A stretch of 64,000 nt of DNA from positions 152,873,741-152,937,740 of the forward strand of contig OX422221.1 in assembly GCA_949130495.1 (NCBI GenBank), written 5' to 3'. The DNA comes from Sambucus nigra. Lineage: Eukaryota > Streptophyta > Magnoliopsida > Dipsacales > Adoxaceae. Below the pieces are notes generated by a model that searched no databases, was not told the DNA's origin, and worked only from the letters and a program-made list of their open reading frames with translations. The translations under genes were made by a program, and so were the position numbers. Numbering within the stretch: the first letter of the stretch is position 1; each line of letters starts with the position of its first letter. Of this stretch, positions 1 to 11,802 are shown one piece after another.

Positions 1-1689
1 GAAGATGATGGGAGCTTCCATGGAGTTTGAAGTGGGTTTTCTTGGAAGCTTGGATGGAGAACATTTGGAGCATTTTTGGAGGATGCATTTAATAACCCCT
101 TGAGTCTACCATAGGAGGTGGGGATTTCTCCTCCGACACCATCGTTTCTACCACTATTAGAGTAATTAGAGGTGGAAAAAATCTGTCCTTATTACTTAAG
201 AATCTATTTGCATTATTTGAAGTCTTATTCTTAGATTACACAAATAGGGTGCATTTAGTTATATGATGAAAATCATGTGTGGCAAACAATAAACATTTTT
301 ATGAAATAGAATGTTTGAAGATAATGATTTTTGTTGTTAACATTGGTGAAATAATGTTTTAAAGTTTCTTGCAAAAATGAAGATTTTATGAAAAATGGAC
401 ATTTTGTTGAGTTTGAAGAAATTAAATGTCTTCTATGCCTTGAAAATATAGTTTTGCAAGTATGATGAATTTCAAAAGGGAAATATATGTTAAACCCATT
501 AATAGGATTTTAGGATTTAAAATCCGTTTTCTCATGAATATAGACTTATAGTATTTTGATATTAAATATATGAACAAGCTTAAAGAAAATTTTGTTGGGT
601 TTAAACATAGATTAAGAATATTAAAAATCCTTGCCTTCAAAGTGTGTGAAAAGCGAGTTAAAATATGTGATAAATACCAAGTTGTAAGACTACACGTGAT
701 AATAAAAAGAAACGATATGTTTTATAAAAATTTTCTTCAAATGTAATTAGATTTCTTGAATAAAGAAGGTAAAGAAATGTCTAGTTTGGAAAAAAGGTCA
801 GTCTTGATGTTGAATAAGTGTTAATGGTTAAACATTGAAAAGTTAGTGTGTGTAACTTACTAATGTTATAAATGATTATGACTATTGAATTTGGAAAGGA
901 AATATTTGAATAAAGATGTTTCCAATTAAGAAGAATATTACTCCAAGATTAAAAATGGTGTTAAGGTGTTAAAACACATAAGATGACAGTGAGGTAGTGT
1001 TTTGGTAAAATTAACACTTACGAAAATGGAGTAAAAGATGAGGTTAGAAAAAAAATGGGTAAAATGATAAATTTACTTAGAGAGGAACATTTTTATAATA
1101 TAAATATATTGAAAAATGTGTCACACAAATTGGTCCTAAAGGAATATGATTATTGGAATAAAATAAATGTTAAAGAGTGAAGGACATGAAATGGTAAATT
1201 TTAAAGTGTAACACAAGTTGACGTGGAACCCCGAGTTTTGGATTTGGACGGCTAAAAAGGAAAGGTGTAATAATGTGGACGTTTGTAAAATGTTAAAACA
1301 CGTCAAAAGGAACTTAGATAACATCGAGAAAATTAAGGAGGACCCGGAGTCGTGGGGTGAAATACCCCAAATAACTGGCCAGATCATATGATGCACATAG
1401 CCGGTGGTATGGAGCCCATTAAAGTGTGAGGTGTTTAGAAGATTTCGGTAAAAGATAAAGGAATAAGGAATATGTCAAGAGATGGGTTCTGTGGTGAAAT
1501 GTGTTAATACAACCTAACTTTAATGAATTGATTAATGTTTCGGTAAAGGTTAAAATGGACAAGTAAATATGTGATTGATTAATGTGAATATGGTGAAGTA
1601 AGTGGGTAAATGGGTGGTTAAATAGCCTAAGTAGTTAAACCCATAATTAAGACAAGAATGTGTTGAAATTATTTTCAAAAGCTTAATGA
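1..1689. other. Unassigned A+T-rich sequence
   Basis: No gene is recognised. The first 150 bases (GATGATGGGAG, GCTTGGATGG and similar short words) loosely recall the interior of the LTR at 24180-24260, so this may be a very old LTR fragment, but the resemblance is short and by eye. The remainder is A+T-rich with stop codons in all frames beyond about 90 codons. The short open stretches on the minus strand show no recognisable domain. Confidence 0.3.
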
Positions 1690-2247
1690 GTATACGACAT
1701 AGAAGCAGTCTTGCCTTTTAAACTTCATAGACCTTCCCTCGTGCTCATGATTACAAGCCAAGTCAGGGAAGTTTATAGGCAGTAACATCATTACGATGAG
1801 CTCACGATTTTGGATTCAAAGAGACTGGAAGCTTTATACCTTATATAAGGGTATTACTATCTCATTGCATGATTATTCAACAAGAAAGTCAAAGACTAGT
1901 GTGCGAGAAGATGACCTCCTTCTCAAAAAAATAATAGAAAATATCTAGGAACCAAGAGGGAAACTCAATCCCCATTTGAGTGGGCCATGTCTAGTAAATA
2001 AAATCATGTCAGGTAGCGCACTATACTCACAGACCTCGATGGAGAAGAAATGGCGCCTATTGCTAACTTGGACTGTCTCAAGAAATTTTACCCCCAATCT
2101 GAGTCTCATTGTGCTATGCATTTCACACCTCCATTTATAAAGAAATATTCTCTCCTTCCTCTGAAAAACTATGTAGGACCTGATCCTCTCAAATTACTTT
2201 ATCACGATTCACAAACAATATTTTATGCCCACGGAGGTACGTAGGCA
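1690..2247 (+). pseudogene. Tat/Ogre-like gypsy integrase C-terminal end (decayed)
   Basis: Translation from 1690 gives YDIEAVLPFKLHRPSL, matching the plant Tat-lineage integrase motif YGVEAVLPxE plus the following P-S-L. Further on, after stops and frame changes, come the end-domain words GPCLV and TDLDGEEMAPIANLDCLKKF, matching the usual W-E-G-P-Y and D-G-E-x-x-P-x-N-x-D-x-L-K-x-Y-Y-P tail. At least six stops and one or more frameshifts separate the pieces. A short open frame runs on to the stop at 2244. It lies immediately before the putative Tat LTR at about 2585, as the 3' end of a pol gene should. The gag-pol of the next Tat copy lies beyond that LTR, so this tail belongs to a second, upstream copy. 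Identity of the lineage is inferred from remembered motifs, not from a search. Confidence 0.75.
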
Positions 2248-2584
2248 TCCTATAAAGTTACTTTGGGCGTTGTCCTTTTTTCACAAAATTTTATTCTTTT
2301 CTGCCATCACAAAACATTAGTCTCTCATAATTCTTAATAAACAAAAGGAATATTTTTACCGTAGTGGTCGGTATAGATACTTCAAACATACAGGAATTGG
2401 TCTAAAAAGGCACAATAATATTTATCAAAATCATTATTTATTACTTCTTTTATTTTAAATATGGCATTTAGATGAATTATACGTAACAATAAAAGTCCCT
2501 AAAACCTAACATAAATCTCCCACCTACCTACCATAATTACATAGCTTACCCAAATCCATACCAAAACACAGACACACAAATATA

Positions 2585-5200
2585 CTATGGACACACTGAT
2601 TTGCAATCGGGGTGTGGACCCTATTCACCATATTAAATGAAAACACTCCTCAAAACACAACACACCTAAAACCCTAAACAACCCTAGAAGACAAACCTTG
2701 GGGACCAAAATGCAAATAAAAGGAAAAACCAAAATAGTAAAGAAAAAAATGTTTGGAGGTCTTTCAATCGCTCGATTAAAAGCCCCCAACCCCTTTGATC
2801 GCTCGATCAAAGGCCGTTAGCCATGTGATTATACGTTTCCATTGTAATCATTATAAAATCTAGACAGATATTTTATGATCCGAACACGTGTCCCGCACTC
2901 CTTTCCATCCATATATGTGTCATGTACTTTAACCGTGCGGTTAAATAATAGGATTGATCGCACACACAAACACTCCATATCAGACTCAATAAATAAAGGT
3001 CCACACAAAATTTGGAAAGCACCCCAAAATCCAACATTGATTCGATTTTCTGACTTTCTTAATCGCGATTGCCCGAGATATTCAAGATCATTATGAAAAG
3101 TCCTGAAAGAAGTTTGTACTTTAGAAAAGTTTCTTCAAGTCCCAAACGAGGTTCATATTTTTGAAAAGTTTCCTTCGAAAGAAATAGAGGAAAACCATTA
3201 TGGGTATTCCGCTAAAGTCGTCACTTCTAAACAAAGCTTTGCCTGACAAAACGTAGCTCTGCCAACCACGAGCATCGCAAGAAGGGAGATTCCCTAGGTA
3301 AACATATTTTTCATAATACAAGGGTAAGTAAACTATTCCCGAAATTGATGTCAAACACACTATATATATATACACAAATTGTGATAAATTATCCCTCTTT
3401 ATTTATCTCTTTTAGGCCCCGTTTAGGGGACCGACCATGCACTTTACAACATTTCTATTTTAAAGATTATTTTTGAACCAACATATCTATAAATTGAGAC
3501 GACATGACCATATGTTAAACCAATGTTATTTAAATTCCATAATGAATACAAACATGAAAACATACTTTTCAAAATCATTCTCAGGATAGTGTTTGTGAGC
3601 CGACTCAGTCAGAAACTTTGAACAAGCCAACTTCTAAAATCCAGCTACTCCCACCACTTCTCCAAGATAACAAAACCCATCCTCATGGTGACATCGTCCA
3701 ATATGTGTTTTCATAAAATACTTGTCATACATAGGCCTTTGATTAACATATTTTTAACATGTAAATATATCAATCCAACACAACAAAAATGTTTTATTAA
3801 TGACTAGGCCCCATAAATACTGTAATGTTGTAAATTGTATACCCAATATCACATCACCTACACCTATAAATATGTCCCATTTATGGGAACAATTCTGGTT
3901 TTGATCCCAAGTTTCCTTTGGTATGTAGGTGTTATACTAAAGTAAACTCATGAATCCCAAAACTAATAATAAATCTCTTGGAGTATAATTTTTTAAGGAT
4001 GCATCTGTCCCTAGTATAAACCCCCTCTCCATCCATATCCAAGGATGTCTAGAACATTGCATATTTAGAATTACATCTCCAAACTTCTTTGAAGGTTCAT
4101 CAACACCTTCGAATCAGTGATCACCCAACAAGTGATGGATGTCCTTGTCGACAACTTCAGGCCGACTCCCATTCTGAACCTCCACTAAAGCTATCATTTG
4201 TCATGCGCATAGTTTATCCCCCTCTTATAAGAGATACTACACTTTAACACAAATCACATCATAAAAAGTAAACAATCGAAATACTTACTATTTGATCCTA
4301 AGTCTTCTTGGGTATATAGGTGTAATACCGAGTCATTCTTGAGAGCACGAGCCTATATTGTATATCTCCCAATATGTTGTCATAATATAGATCCCCTCAT
4401 TTTTCACCCTACCTTTCTCTTTTTCCTCAAACCTCGAAGGAGATGTCAAAATATATTAAGGTGGTCTTTATCTCACCCTCATACATGTTAATGACCACCC
4501 ATTAACCAAGTTGAGCTCTCTCTCACATTTATGTATGTACTAACGACCGCCCATTATACTAGCACAAAGTTATACATAGGTGCCCTTATACATTTGTATT
4601 AGTTAAGTGTCGTTCTTTCATATGTGACTGATACTTTTTTCCTTCCTAAGCATCCATCCACGTTTTAAGCATTTGTCAACCTAAGGTCTCTAAAATGGTT
4701 CTAAAAATAACTAAAAAGTAATAAATTAATATTAAGAGCGATGATATGCATATAATTAAGGTATAATAAAGAACTAGTGGGGTGCCTATACTTCTACAAC
4801 TTGTAACCTGGTTCCTAAACGTTCACAACAAGAATCTATTGATCGACCACAGACATAAACCTACCATAGGATTCCCAAAAAATGGATAACCCGTGTATTT
4901 TGTTTTATTTTTGTACAAAACAAACTGGACTGTGAACAACCTAAAACATCCCTTATCGCAGGGAACACACTTAGGCCTAGACCTAAAACTAGGGGTGCGC
5001 GACTTAAACTGAACATGGTGTCAAATATCTTCGGGGGGCAAAGTCAACCTCTCTACCCACATCAAATAGATAACCCGAACTTAGGGGGCATAGAGGACCG
5101 AGAGATAAGCACTCTCCGAAATCCAATATTAATGCACAAGTTCCCCCAAGGTGCATTAATTGCTCGGGGCCCACAATTCCACAATAGCCACTTCACGAGG
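2585..5200 (+). repeat. Putative left LTR of the Tat-like element (boundaries approximate)
   Basis: This stretch is collinear with 23112-23396 plus 44774-47085. Shared landmarks include GATTTGCAATCG, TGTCCCGCACTCCTTTCC, CCTTTGATTAA, TTTTAACAT, CCAAGGATG and GTCAACC. The two copies look strongly diverged, so the element is old. The order on the + strand is palindromes at 2766-2945, a degenerate TATA box (AATAAATAAAGG at 2988-2999, TATAAATAG in the right copy), then a leader of about 2.2 kb. It lies between a Tat integrase tail and a Tat gag. I could not fix the TG and CA ends; similarity fades at about 2585 and 5200. Confidence 0.6.
2766..2945 (+). promoter_or_regulatory. Three 12-18 bp palindromes upstream of the Tat LTR TATA box
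   Basis: Palindromes sit at 2766-2777 (AATCG-CT-CGATT), 2794-2811 (TTTGATCG-CT-CGATCAAA, perfect 8-bp arms) and 2928-2945 (TTTAACCG-TG-CGGTTAAA, perfect 8-bp arms). All fit TTTRAYCG-NN-CGRTYAAA and lie 45-230 bp upstream of the TATA-like box. The right LTR keeps damaged copies at 23284-23301 and 23315-23332. The dyad symmetry suggests a dimeric DNA-binding protein, which is an inference. Confidence 0.5.
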
Positions 5201-6699
5201 ATAACTGAAGAGAACGAAACTATATTTATTCTTCCTTCCTAATATTCTTAATATCGTTCCCCGATATGACTACTTTATGTAAAATTTTGACTTATTTAGC
5301 GTCTTTAGTTTTAGAATCCCTTAAAACGTAGACACATGCTTATGTCACCATGTACAACTTTATACCTATACCCTCTAGACCGAAAGAAGTTAGTCAAGAC
5401 AAAGTTCATACATTAGAAAATTACATTCACCCAAAAAGAGGTTTGTATTTAAGAAAATACAAACCTCCTCGAGGGAAGTTTCTTGTTTAGAAAAGTTATT
5501 TCATCGAGTGAAGTTCTTACAGATGAAAAGTCACTTCATCAAAAGGGTAGTCGTCGATGAGTATTCTCACTCTTTACACCCACATGTCTGGTATATCGTG
5601 CAAACTTGTCTCTTGATACCAAAGTCCCGATAATAGGGAACGTTTGTGGTTTTGTTCATTAATGGGGTATATGGATTAGGCTTTCACATATATTCAATAC
5701 TAGGGTAAAGTCATCTAAGACGTACCTTAAAGGTTCTTTAATCTAAAGAAATTCTTATATAGTGAGCCAAGGCAATGAAAAGTGACTTAGTGGTCATCGA
5801 GCCGCATCGAGTTTTTGCATATAAAAAAAGCTCTGGGAACAAACCATATTGCACAGAAAAGAAAAGGAACTTATGGTCCATTCGTTTTGATGAAAATTTT
5901 CAAAAAATAATGTGAGATGGCCGGAGGCTGGTTGAAACCCCCATAGATTATAGTTTGAATGTCTTCCCATTTTAAACGAGAGATAAATAATATGAATCTG
6001 CAAGTTATCTCCAAAATTAATTTCCCTTAGGTTAGATTCCCCGATCCACTTTTTGTTATGAGAAAATAATAAACTAGGGTCTATTACTTGCTTGTTGCTC
6101 ACACAAAAAATTAGAGCTTGCCCCTCTTTACCCAAATTTAATGTGACTTTAAACACTTCCTCCCATGAGAAGATATTATAAAAAAATGCCAAAAAATATC
6201 GTATGCATACAGTTAAATGTATATAAAAGAGTTTCATTAGGAATAATTAGGCATATGTGAGTCCTTATCCCCTATGTGTTGTCCTTATGTCAGTCATTCT
6301 ATTCGTAAAAACCTAATTGAAAGTGCCTCGACTTTTTTTGTAGTTTCTACCACACTATGTTCTTACCTTGGAAAATTGAGTCTTTCCTTCATGCGTTAGA
6401 TGAGTTTTCATCAGCGAGCTCCTTACGCTCAACTATCAAGTTTGCTCGGAAGTATGCTTCATGTCTACCAAAAAAGATCAGGTTCACACCGTAATGGACT
6501 AGGTTTTCAAATAGCTTGAGAACATCATCGCCTCGTTGAATACCATGCAATAAAAAATCAATGCATCAGGCCTATCACAAATCCATTAACAAGAGGTCAC
6601 TGCTACGATTGAAATAAGAGATAACGTATTTCCTCCCCTATCCCTAACACTGGTACATTACTTGCAGCGTCTATTGAGGCAGTAAACTAATACCCAGGA
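5201..6699 (+). other. Untranslated leader between Tat LTR and gag
   Basis: No + strand gene is seen. A perfect hairpin lies at 5438-5467 (arms GAGGTTTGTATTT and AAATACAAACCTC, loop AAGA). A 147-codon open frame runs on the minus strand from 6237 to 5794. It has a hydrophobic start but no domain I recognise and may be chance in A+T-rich DNA. Words such as AAGTTTCTT and AGAAAAGTT repeat those at 3110-3170, suggesting internal duplication of leader sequence. Confidence 0.4.
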
Positions 6700-8000
6700 T
6701 CCACCTGAACCAATCCCAGCACCACCTCCCCCTGACAATGTTGGTGATCCTCAAATCCAAGTGGAATTTACCCCATATGTATACTTTAAACTCTAACAAT
6801 AGTACCCCGAGTACCGATAAACATCCTTCCAAGGCCCCTTGTGAGCTGAATATATAGCTTCTCCATCAATAGAGTTGTTCCCCCAGCTCCAAATGAGGAG
6901 ATAACGCAGTTCCAATCTGAAATGTGTCTTATTCAAGAAGTCATCATAAATATGCAAACTACCTACGAGCTTACAAACATTAAGATGATGCCTTTTTATC
7001 CTAAAACCCAATTGTTGAAAAACCTTAAAATGTCAGTCTTCTAAATCTATAAAAAAATTGGGCACCCCAATCGCCCACTTATCCAATGTAGGCTTATGAT
7101 TTCTAGAAATTATGTTCTCCTCCACTCTGTTTGGAGGAGACCTTGCTTGGTATATGGGTCTAAAACACGAGGGGATCACCAAAATGTGGGACGATGTATA
7201 TCCTGTTTTTCTAAAGCAATAAGAAGATAATGAATAACTGGGAGTCACCTGTAAAGAGTTAGAAATTCTGAAGCAAGAGGAGGGATAAACAGTTGACACT
7301 TTTGTCACTCGCTGTAGAGAGAAACTGATGTTAAACTCCTTTGGAAAATAATTATATAGAGATCATGATCAGGAACTTTTGAAAGTAAGTGTAGAATGTA
7401 CATGGGCTCACCTGGATCCCATATTTCAAGGCACTCAACTACGTATGGCCTAAGATCGAAGAAATTTTGTCTACCAAATCCTCGTTGAGCTAAAAATCAG
7501 TTCTCCGCTTGTAAGAACTTGCCTGGAGTTTCTACATCTGACGTCACCACTCTCATAGTCAATCCGTAACCCAAATCATTCTCGATTACCAATACTTACC
7601 ATACTATGGTATCCAAAACTACACCCTTTCAATGAGGATCCCCTCCAAGAAATTATCAAGATATACCTCCTCCAAAAGAGTTCAAAGCTCAGCTGATATA
7701 ACTCATAGATCTTCAAGATCCCCTTAACTGTGTGTACATCGCTTTGAAATTGGATAGTCGTTGGAGACCTCTCTACCCTAGACCACCCCCATATTGTCAT
7801 ACAAGAACTGGCAGGCCAACTGCCAATATGAGTTCTATTAATGACTCGATCCCATTATCAACAATTTCTGGGCCCTGAGGATGGTCATACAAGACCTCAT
7901 TTATGTCGGGGGGCTCATCCCTCCAATGGAGAATGTCACCAATAACCCCCCACTATATCAACCTAACCCCGACACCAATGCCTTGTCAGACAATCCTATT
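6700..8000 (+). pseudogene. Tat/Ogre-like retrotransposon gag (decayed)
   Basis: In the + strand, spread over several frames, the region 7090-7450 reads FGGDLAWYMGLKHEGITKMW, then a few residues later VTCKELEILKQEEG, VDTFVTRCREKLML and finally the D-Q-E-L-L-K-V-S-V stretch. This is the plant retrotransposon gag core: a hydrophobic W-Y-x-L patch, x-T-W-x-x-L, then the L-x-x-x-K-Q-x-x-x-E-x-x-x-x-F-x-x-R-x-R signature that follows it. Gag would package the element's RNA in cytoplasmic particles. Stops (for example after KQ near 7220) and frameshifts abolish it. It lies downstream of the left LTR as expected. The N-terminal part before about 7040 is not securely aligned. Confidence 0.65.
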
Positions 8001-8609
8001 CCAAACACTAACCCCTATACCCTGATAAACCCCATTCATAAAAAAATAAGGATGAAGACACATTCACACTTCCAAATTTACAACCCTCCGAGAAGGCCAT
8101 CACCCAACCTAAAACTGATCGCCGAAACTAACCCACCATTGACCATATTATATTCTTCATTATGGCCATAAAACTCCTGAAAAATAACCATTTTATCCCT
8201 GACTTTGTTCTGATCACCGAATTGATGCTCTCAAAAGAGCCAAAACTCATTTTCCTTCTAGAGAAGAAATAGACCACTCTAATAAATGGGAACAAATATA
8301 CGATGAAACCCTTTAACCAATTGAACATTTCACGACTATAGTGCAAATCCAATCAACCGGATTGAGTAGGTTAAATCATGAGGAACTCTATTTGCCCTCA
8401 TGAATTTCGATGTAAACACTAGCACACACTCGCCCTCTACCTCAAACTCCTTCTTTCTTAAATTTTTCAAGAATAACGAAGGTATCAAATCCATAGGTCA
8501 CCAGAAGGGAGAAACCTTGATCTGAGTTCCCCGATACCCTATCCCTCTGGTGCATACAAACAAACATGAAAGATAAATCATCGAAGATGATCACATTACT
8601 TGGAGGTAC
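8001..8609 (+). other. Decayed Tat interior, no clear domain
   Basis: A 96-codon open frame at 7881-8171 is proline- and asparagine-rich, which may be the end of gag or the linker to protease. No zinc knuckle or D-T/S-G motif was found. The sequence stops being Tat-like at about 8610, where - strand chromovirus sequence begins. Confidence 0.3.
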
Positions 8610-9098
8610 CAAGATCGACTGGGGGGTAGGCCTGGTATTTCCTGAAACACATCGGAATACTCTCGAACAACTGGAATCGAGTCTAACGGAATCGCAACCT
8701 CCTTAGAGGTATCCTCCTCTGTATAACACAAATGAGCGGCGAGGCATCGCCACTACAAACATCTCTTGCCCCGGAATAGCAAAAACAATGCTCCCACCGA
8801 AGAAATCAATCATGGCTCTATAAGCTGCGAGCCAATCCAGACCGATAATAACATCATGCTCATGCATATATAAGACTAACATTTCTGCAGGTAATACCAA
8901 ACTATCAATCTCTACCCCCACTCCCCGACATATAAAGAAGATAAGCGACCCACTCCCCCGTGGTGAGTCTACACACGTCACTGTGCTCTCTGCTGTGGCT
9001 AATAACCCTAAGGCCTTCGAAAAATGCGTAGCTATAAAATAATGAGTCGCCCCAGTATCAAACAAAACCCGACCCATAGTACCATGGATAGGAAACAT
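8610..9098 (-). pseudogene. Copy A retropepsin-like protease, truncated before RT
   Basis: Translation from 9098 gives MFPIHGTMGRVLFDTGATHY, the gypsy aspartic protease start with an intact D-T-G triad. It continues with the conserved D-V-I-I-G-L-D-W-L flap and core region around residue 80. Protease would cut the Gag-Pol polyprotein. The open frame ends at 8703, and damaged sequence matching the copy B protease-RT linker continues to about 8610. It is in the same frame as gag, consistent with a single gag-pol frame in this lineage. Unlike copy B, the catalytic triad is preserved, but no downstream pol remains. Confidence 0.85.
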
Positions 9099-10421
9099 AC
9101 CCTCAATCGCGGGTGGTGCCTGTGGAGCTGCTGCCTGGTGGACGTTATAGACACGTCCGTACTGTAACTTCCCCTGCTACAATGGAGCTGCTGGAACGGT
9201 TGGTAGGGCTGGCACATGGGCTGGAGCCGGGAGGGCAGCCGAAAAAAGTGGTCTCTGTGGCTCATTACGGGCACCCTGCTGCTGTGGGGCCCTATCTCCC
9301 TCTGGACAATCCTGGCGCCTATGGCTGTGTCTACCACACCCAAAACATTGGCCTTTGAAGTTGCCTCCCCTCTGACCCTGTCGACCACGGCCCTGCTGGC
9401 CGTTACCTCCCCGCCACTAGCCCTGCTGGCCCTGATGAACACGTTGTTGGCCCTGTTGGCCCTGCTGCTGACCCTGCTATCGGTGTTGGCCTTACTGGCC
9501 CTGATGATTAGGCTAGCCCTGCTTATAACCCCCAAATCCCTGCCTAGAATAACCTGAACGGAATCGCTTAGCAGGGTCCCCCTGATGGGAACTCTGCTCA
9601 TGCTGACGAGTCTATCCATGAGATGGTGCCCCATTAGTACTATTACCCCCGGTCCTGCCCTGCTGGCTGGACTCTCCTGCTCTCTTTTTTCCCTGCAGAT
9701 GGAAGCGGTGATCCTGGCAATGTAGTAACGCAGCATTGAGTACATCAGTAAAAGTACTCAGAGATAGATTCCCAATAAGATGCTGACGGATCCTCCAAGC
9801 TAACCCGTACACAAACAACATAATCTTCTTGCCCTCAGTGGGTGCCTCATCTGGCACGATGGTGAGAAGTCTCGTGAATTCCTCCTCATACTCAGCTACG
9901 GTAGAATTCTGCTGTTTCAAATTCAGTAATTTCCGCCTCATCTCAGTCTGCACGGCGGGTGCAAAATACTTGCGATCAAACCGCTCCCAGAACAACTGAA
10001 TAGGGATCGTGCCCCTCTCCTCCAATGTGGTAGTGGACTCCCACCACTGCAAAGCGGCCCCCACCAGCTTAAAGGAAGCCAAAAACTATTTTTGCACGTC
10101 GGTGCACTCATACATACGAAGGTGCCGCTGGATGTCTTTCTTCCATTGGCTGACTGTGATGATATCTGAGCTACCAGAGAACTCAGGGGGATGCGCCTTC
10201 TGAAAAGCATCCCTAACCCTCTCCCATGCAGATGGTAGTTGTGCTGGTACTGGCGCCACTGCCTAAATCTGGGGTAGAGCCTGCTGAACCATCGCTAGCG
10301 CGGCATTCACCGTCTGAGCAACAATGGCGGCTACTTCATTAGCATTCATAGTGCCTTGTGCCGGAGCCGCTGGCTGCTCGGCCTGGGCACGCCTATCCTT
10401 CGGTGCATGTCTCGGAGGCAT
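9099..10421 (-). pseudogene. Copy A gag with zinc knuckle, multiple stops
   Basis: The start codon at 10421 gives MPPRHAPKDRR, matching the MPPRR start of copy B gag. Recognisable gag words follow: ALQWWEST, FWERFDRKYF, EYEEEFTRLL and WRIRQHLIGN. A glutamine/glycine-rich tail (GQQGQ-type runs, about 9390-9560) precedes a CCHC zinc knuckle, CFGCGRHSHRRQDC, at about 9310-9350. Stops occur near 10266, 10088 and 9612 and again in the tail. Gag would assemble particles and bind genomic RNA through the knuckle. The longest uninterrupted piece is 10082-9612. Confidence 0.9.
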
Positions 10422-10583
10422 CTAAAACGTGAAGAAGTTTATTAGTCTATAGTCATTAAAAAATATCAAATAGCTGAAGACGTAAACTTGAAAGCAAGAA
10501 TCAACCATCCTATAATAGGGCTCTATAGCAAAAACGTTAAGCTGAAAGCGAAATAAGCCATACAGATCCTATGGACACTAGAA

Positions 10584-10601
10584 CCTGATGCTCTGATACC
10601 A
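10584..10601 (-). other. Primer-binding site of copy A (initiator-Met tRNA)
   Basis: The minus strand reads TGGTATCAGAGCATCAGG, two bases (GG) inside the LTR end. The first 12 bases, TGGTATCAGAGC, are complementary to the 3' end of plant initiator methionine tRNA, the usual gypsy primer. Confidence 0.85.
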
Positions 10602-11171
10602 CCTGTGACGCCCCGCCTAATTATATACCGGGCGATCACTCCTTTATTAAATTAAAATCAAGGTGAACAGTTGGTTCATTCTTAGCATCACTGTCGTAAA
10701 AATAACTTTTTCCAAATTAACACCCTAATTAATTAAGCTAAGTGTCAAAACCATTTTTCAACATTTCTGACCAATTTTATTTTTAAAGGAAAATTATTTA
10801 TTTAATTAGTAACCACAATTTGAATAAGTAAGAATCATACAACAATTATCCTGGAACATAATCCAATTACTTTAAACATTCAACATCCAAAATCCCAACA
10901 TTTAAAACTTAAAGTAAAACATACATGCTGAATAAATCCCAAAGTAACAGTGCTAGAAATAACTGAAATACAAATGTCCCAACAAAACAGATAAATAGTG
11001 GAAAGGGCGACACATGCCCCAATAACTGAGAATCATAGGAGTGGAATCAAGTAAATGAAATCGTCTAAGCAAGTGGCCTGCAATTCCCACCTAAGCTGCA
11101 GCACGTTCCTTCCAAGGGATCCTAAGCAAGACGCCCCTGTGGCTGGGCACCTGTAGTACATACATATATAT

Positions 11172-11174
<3 letters not shown>

Positions 11175-11227
<53 letters not shown>
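11175..11227. repeat. (AG)n microsatellite
   Basis: An uninterrupted dinucleotide tract of about 26 units inside the copy A LTR, at the place where related LTRs carry TA-rich repeats. Confidence 0.98.
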
Positions 11228-11230
<3 letters not shown>

Positions 11231-11761
11231 GGGTCAGAGCCCGATAGTGTATATGATTTAAAAATTATTTAGCAAGTATTTAAATTGATACATGCCAATG
11301 CAACAACATATTAGTTCGACACTCTCTTGAGAAATTCTCACCTCTCTTCTAATGTGCACACCTATCGCACTAACCTTCCCAGTGGTCCAACTCATCATAT
11401 ATCACTCTATCCTTTCCCAATGGTTTAACTTATCTTAGATTATTCGCAGAATTCATAATTTAACGATTCAATTGTTTGAAAAGAATATTTCAATTAGTAA
11501 CCAAAGTTCTCATTTTAACTTTATAAATCAATAAAGTTTTCCAGTGTCATATTATACTTTCTTAAAACAAGTATTTACAATTTGAGTCATCAACAATGTC
11601 CTACATATCAAATCACAGTAGGCAGTTCCAGATTTCAGAATTTCATATATATTTTAACTACTCATAAAATATATATATATATATCATAACTGAACCCCAA
11701 ATAAAAACTATGATGCGGGCATACTCTACTATCCAATCCCCGTATCACTCGTACTAAGGGA

Positions 11762-11794
11762 AATACAAATTCGGAATCACTCTCGAACTGTATT
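11762..11794 (-). other. Conserved LTR stem-loop, copy A version
   Basis: The outer stem AATACA/TGTATT and the inner stem TTCG/CGAA are separated by a small asymmetric bulge, with a 10-base loop. It has the same architecture as the hairpin array in the copy B LTRs. Confidence 0.5.
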
Positions 11795-11802
11795 AACACA
11801 TA

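Noticed and set aside
9032..9745. Long open frame (237 codons) on the minus strand and matching + strand frames at 9113-9557
   Set aside because: These are shadow frames over the repetitive Q/G-rich gag tail of copy A; the true gag frame is the one carrying the CCHC knuckle.
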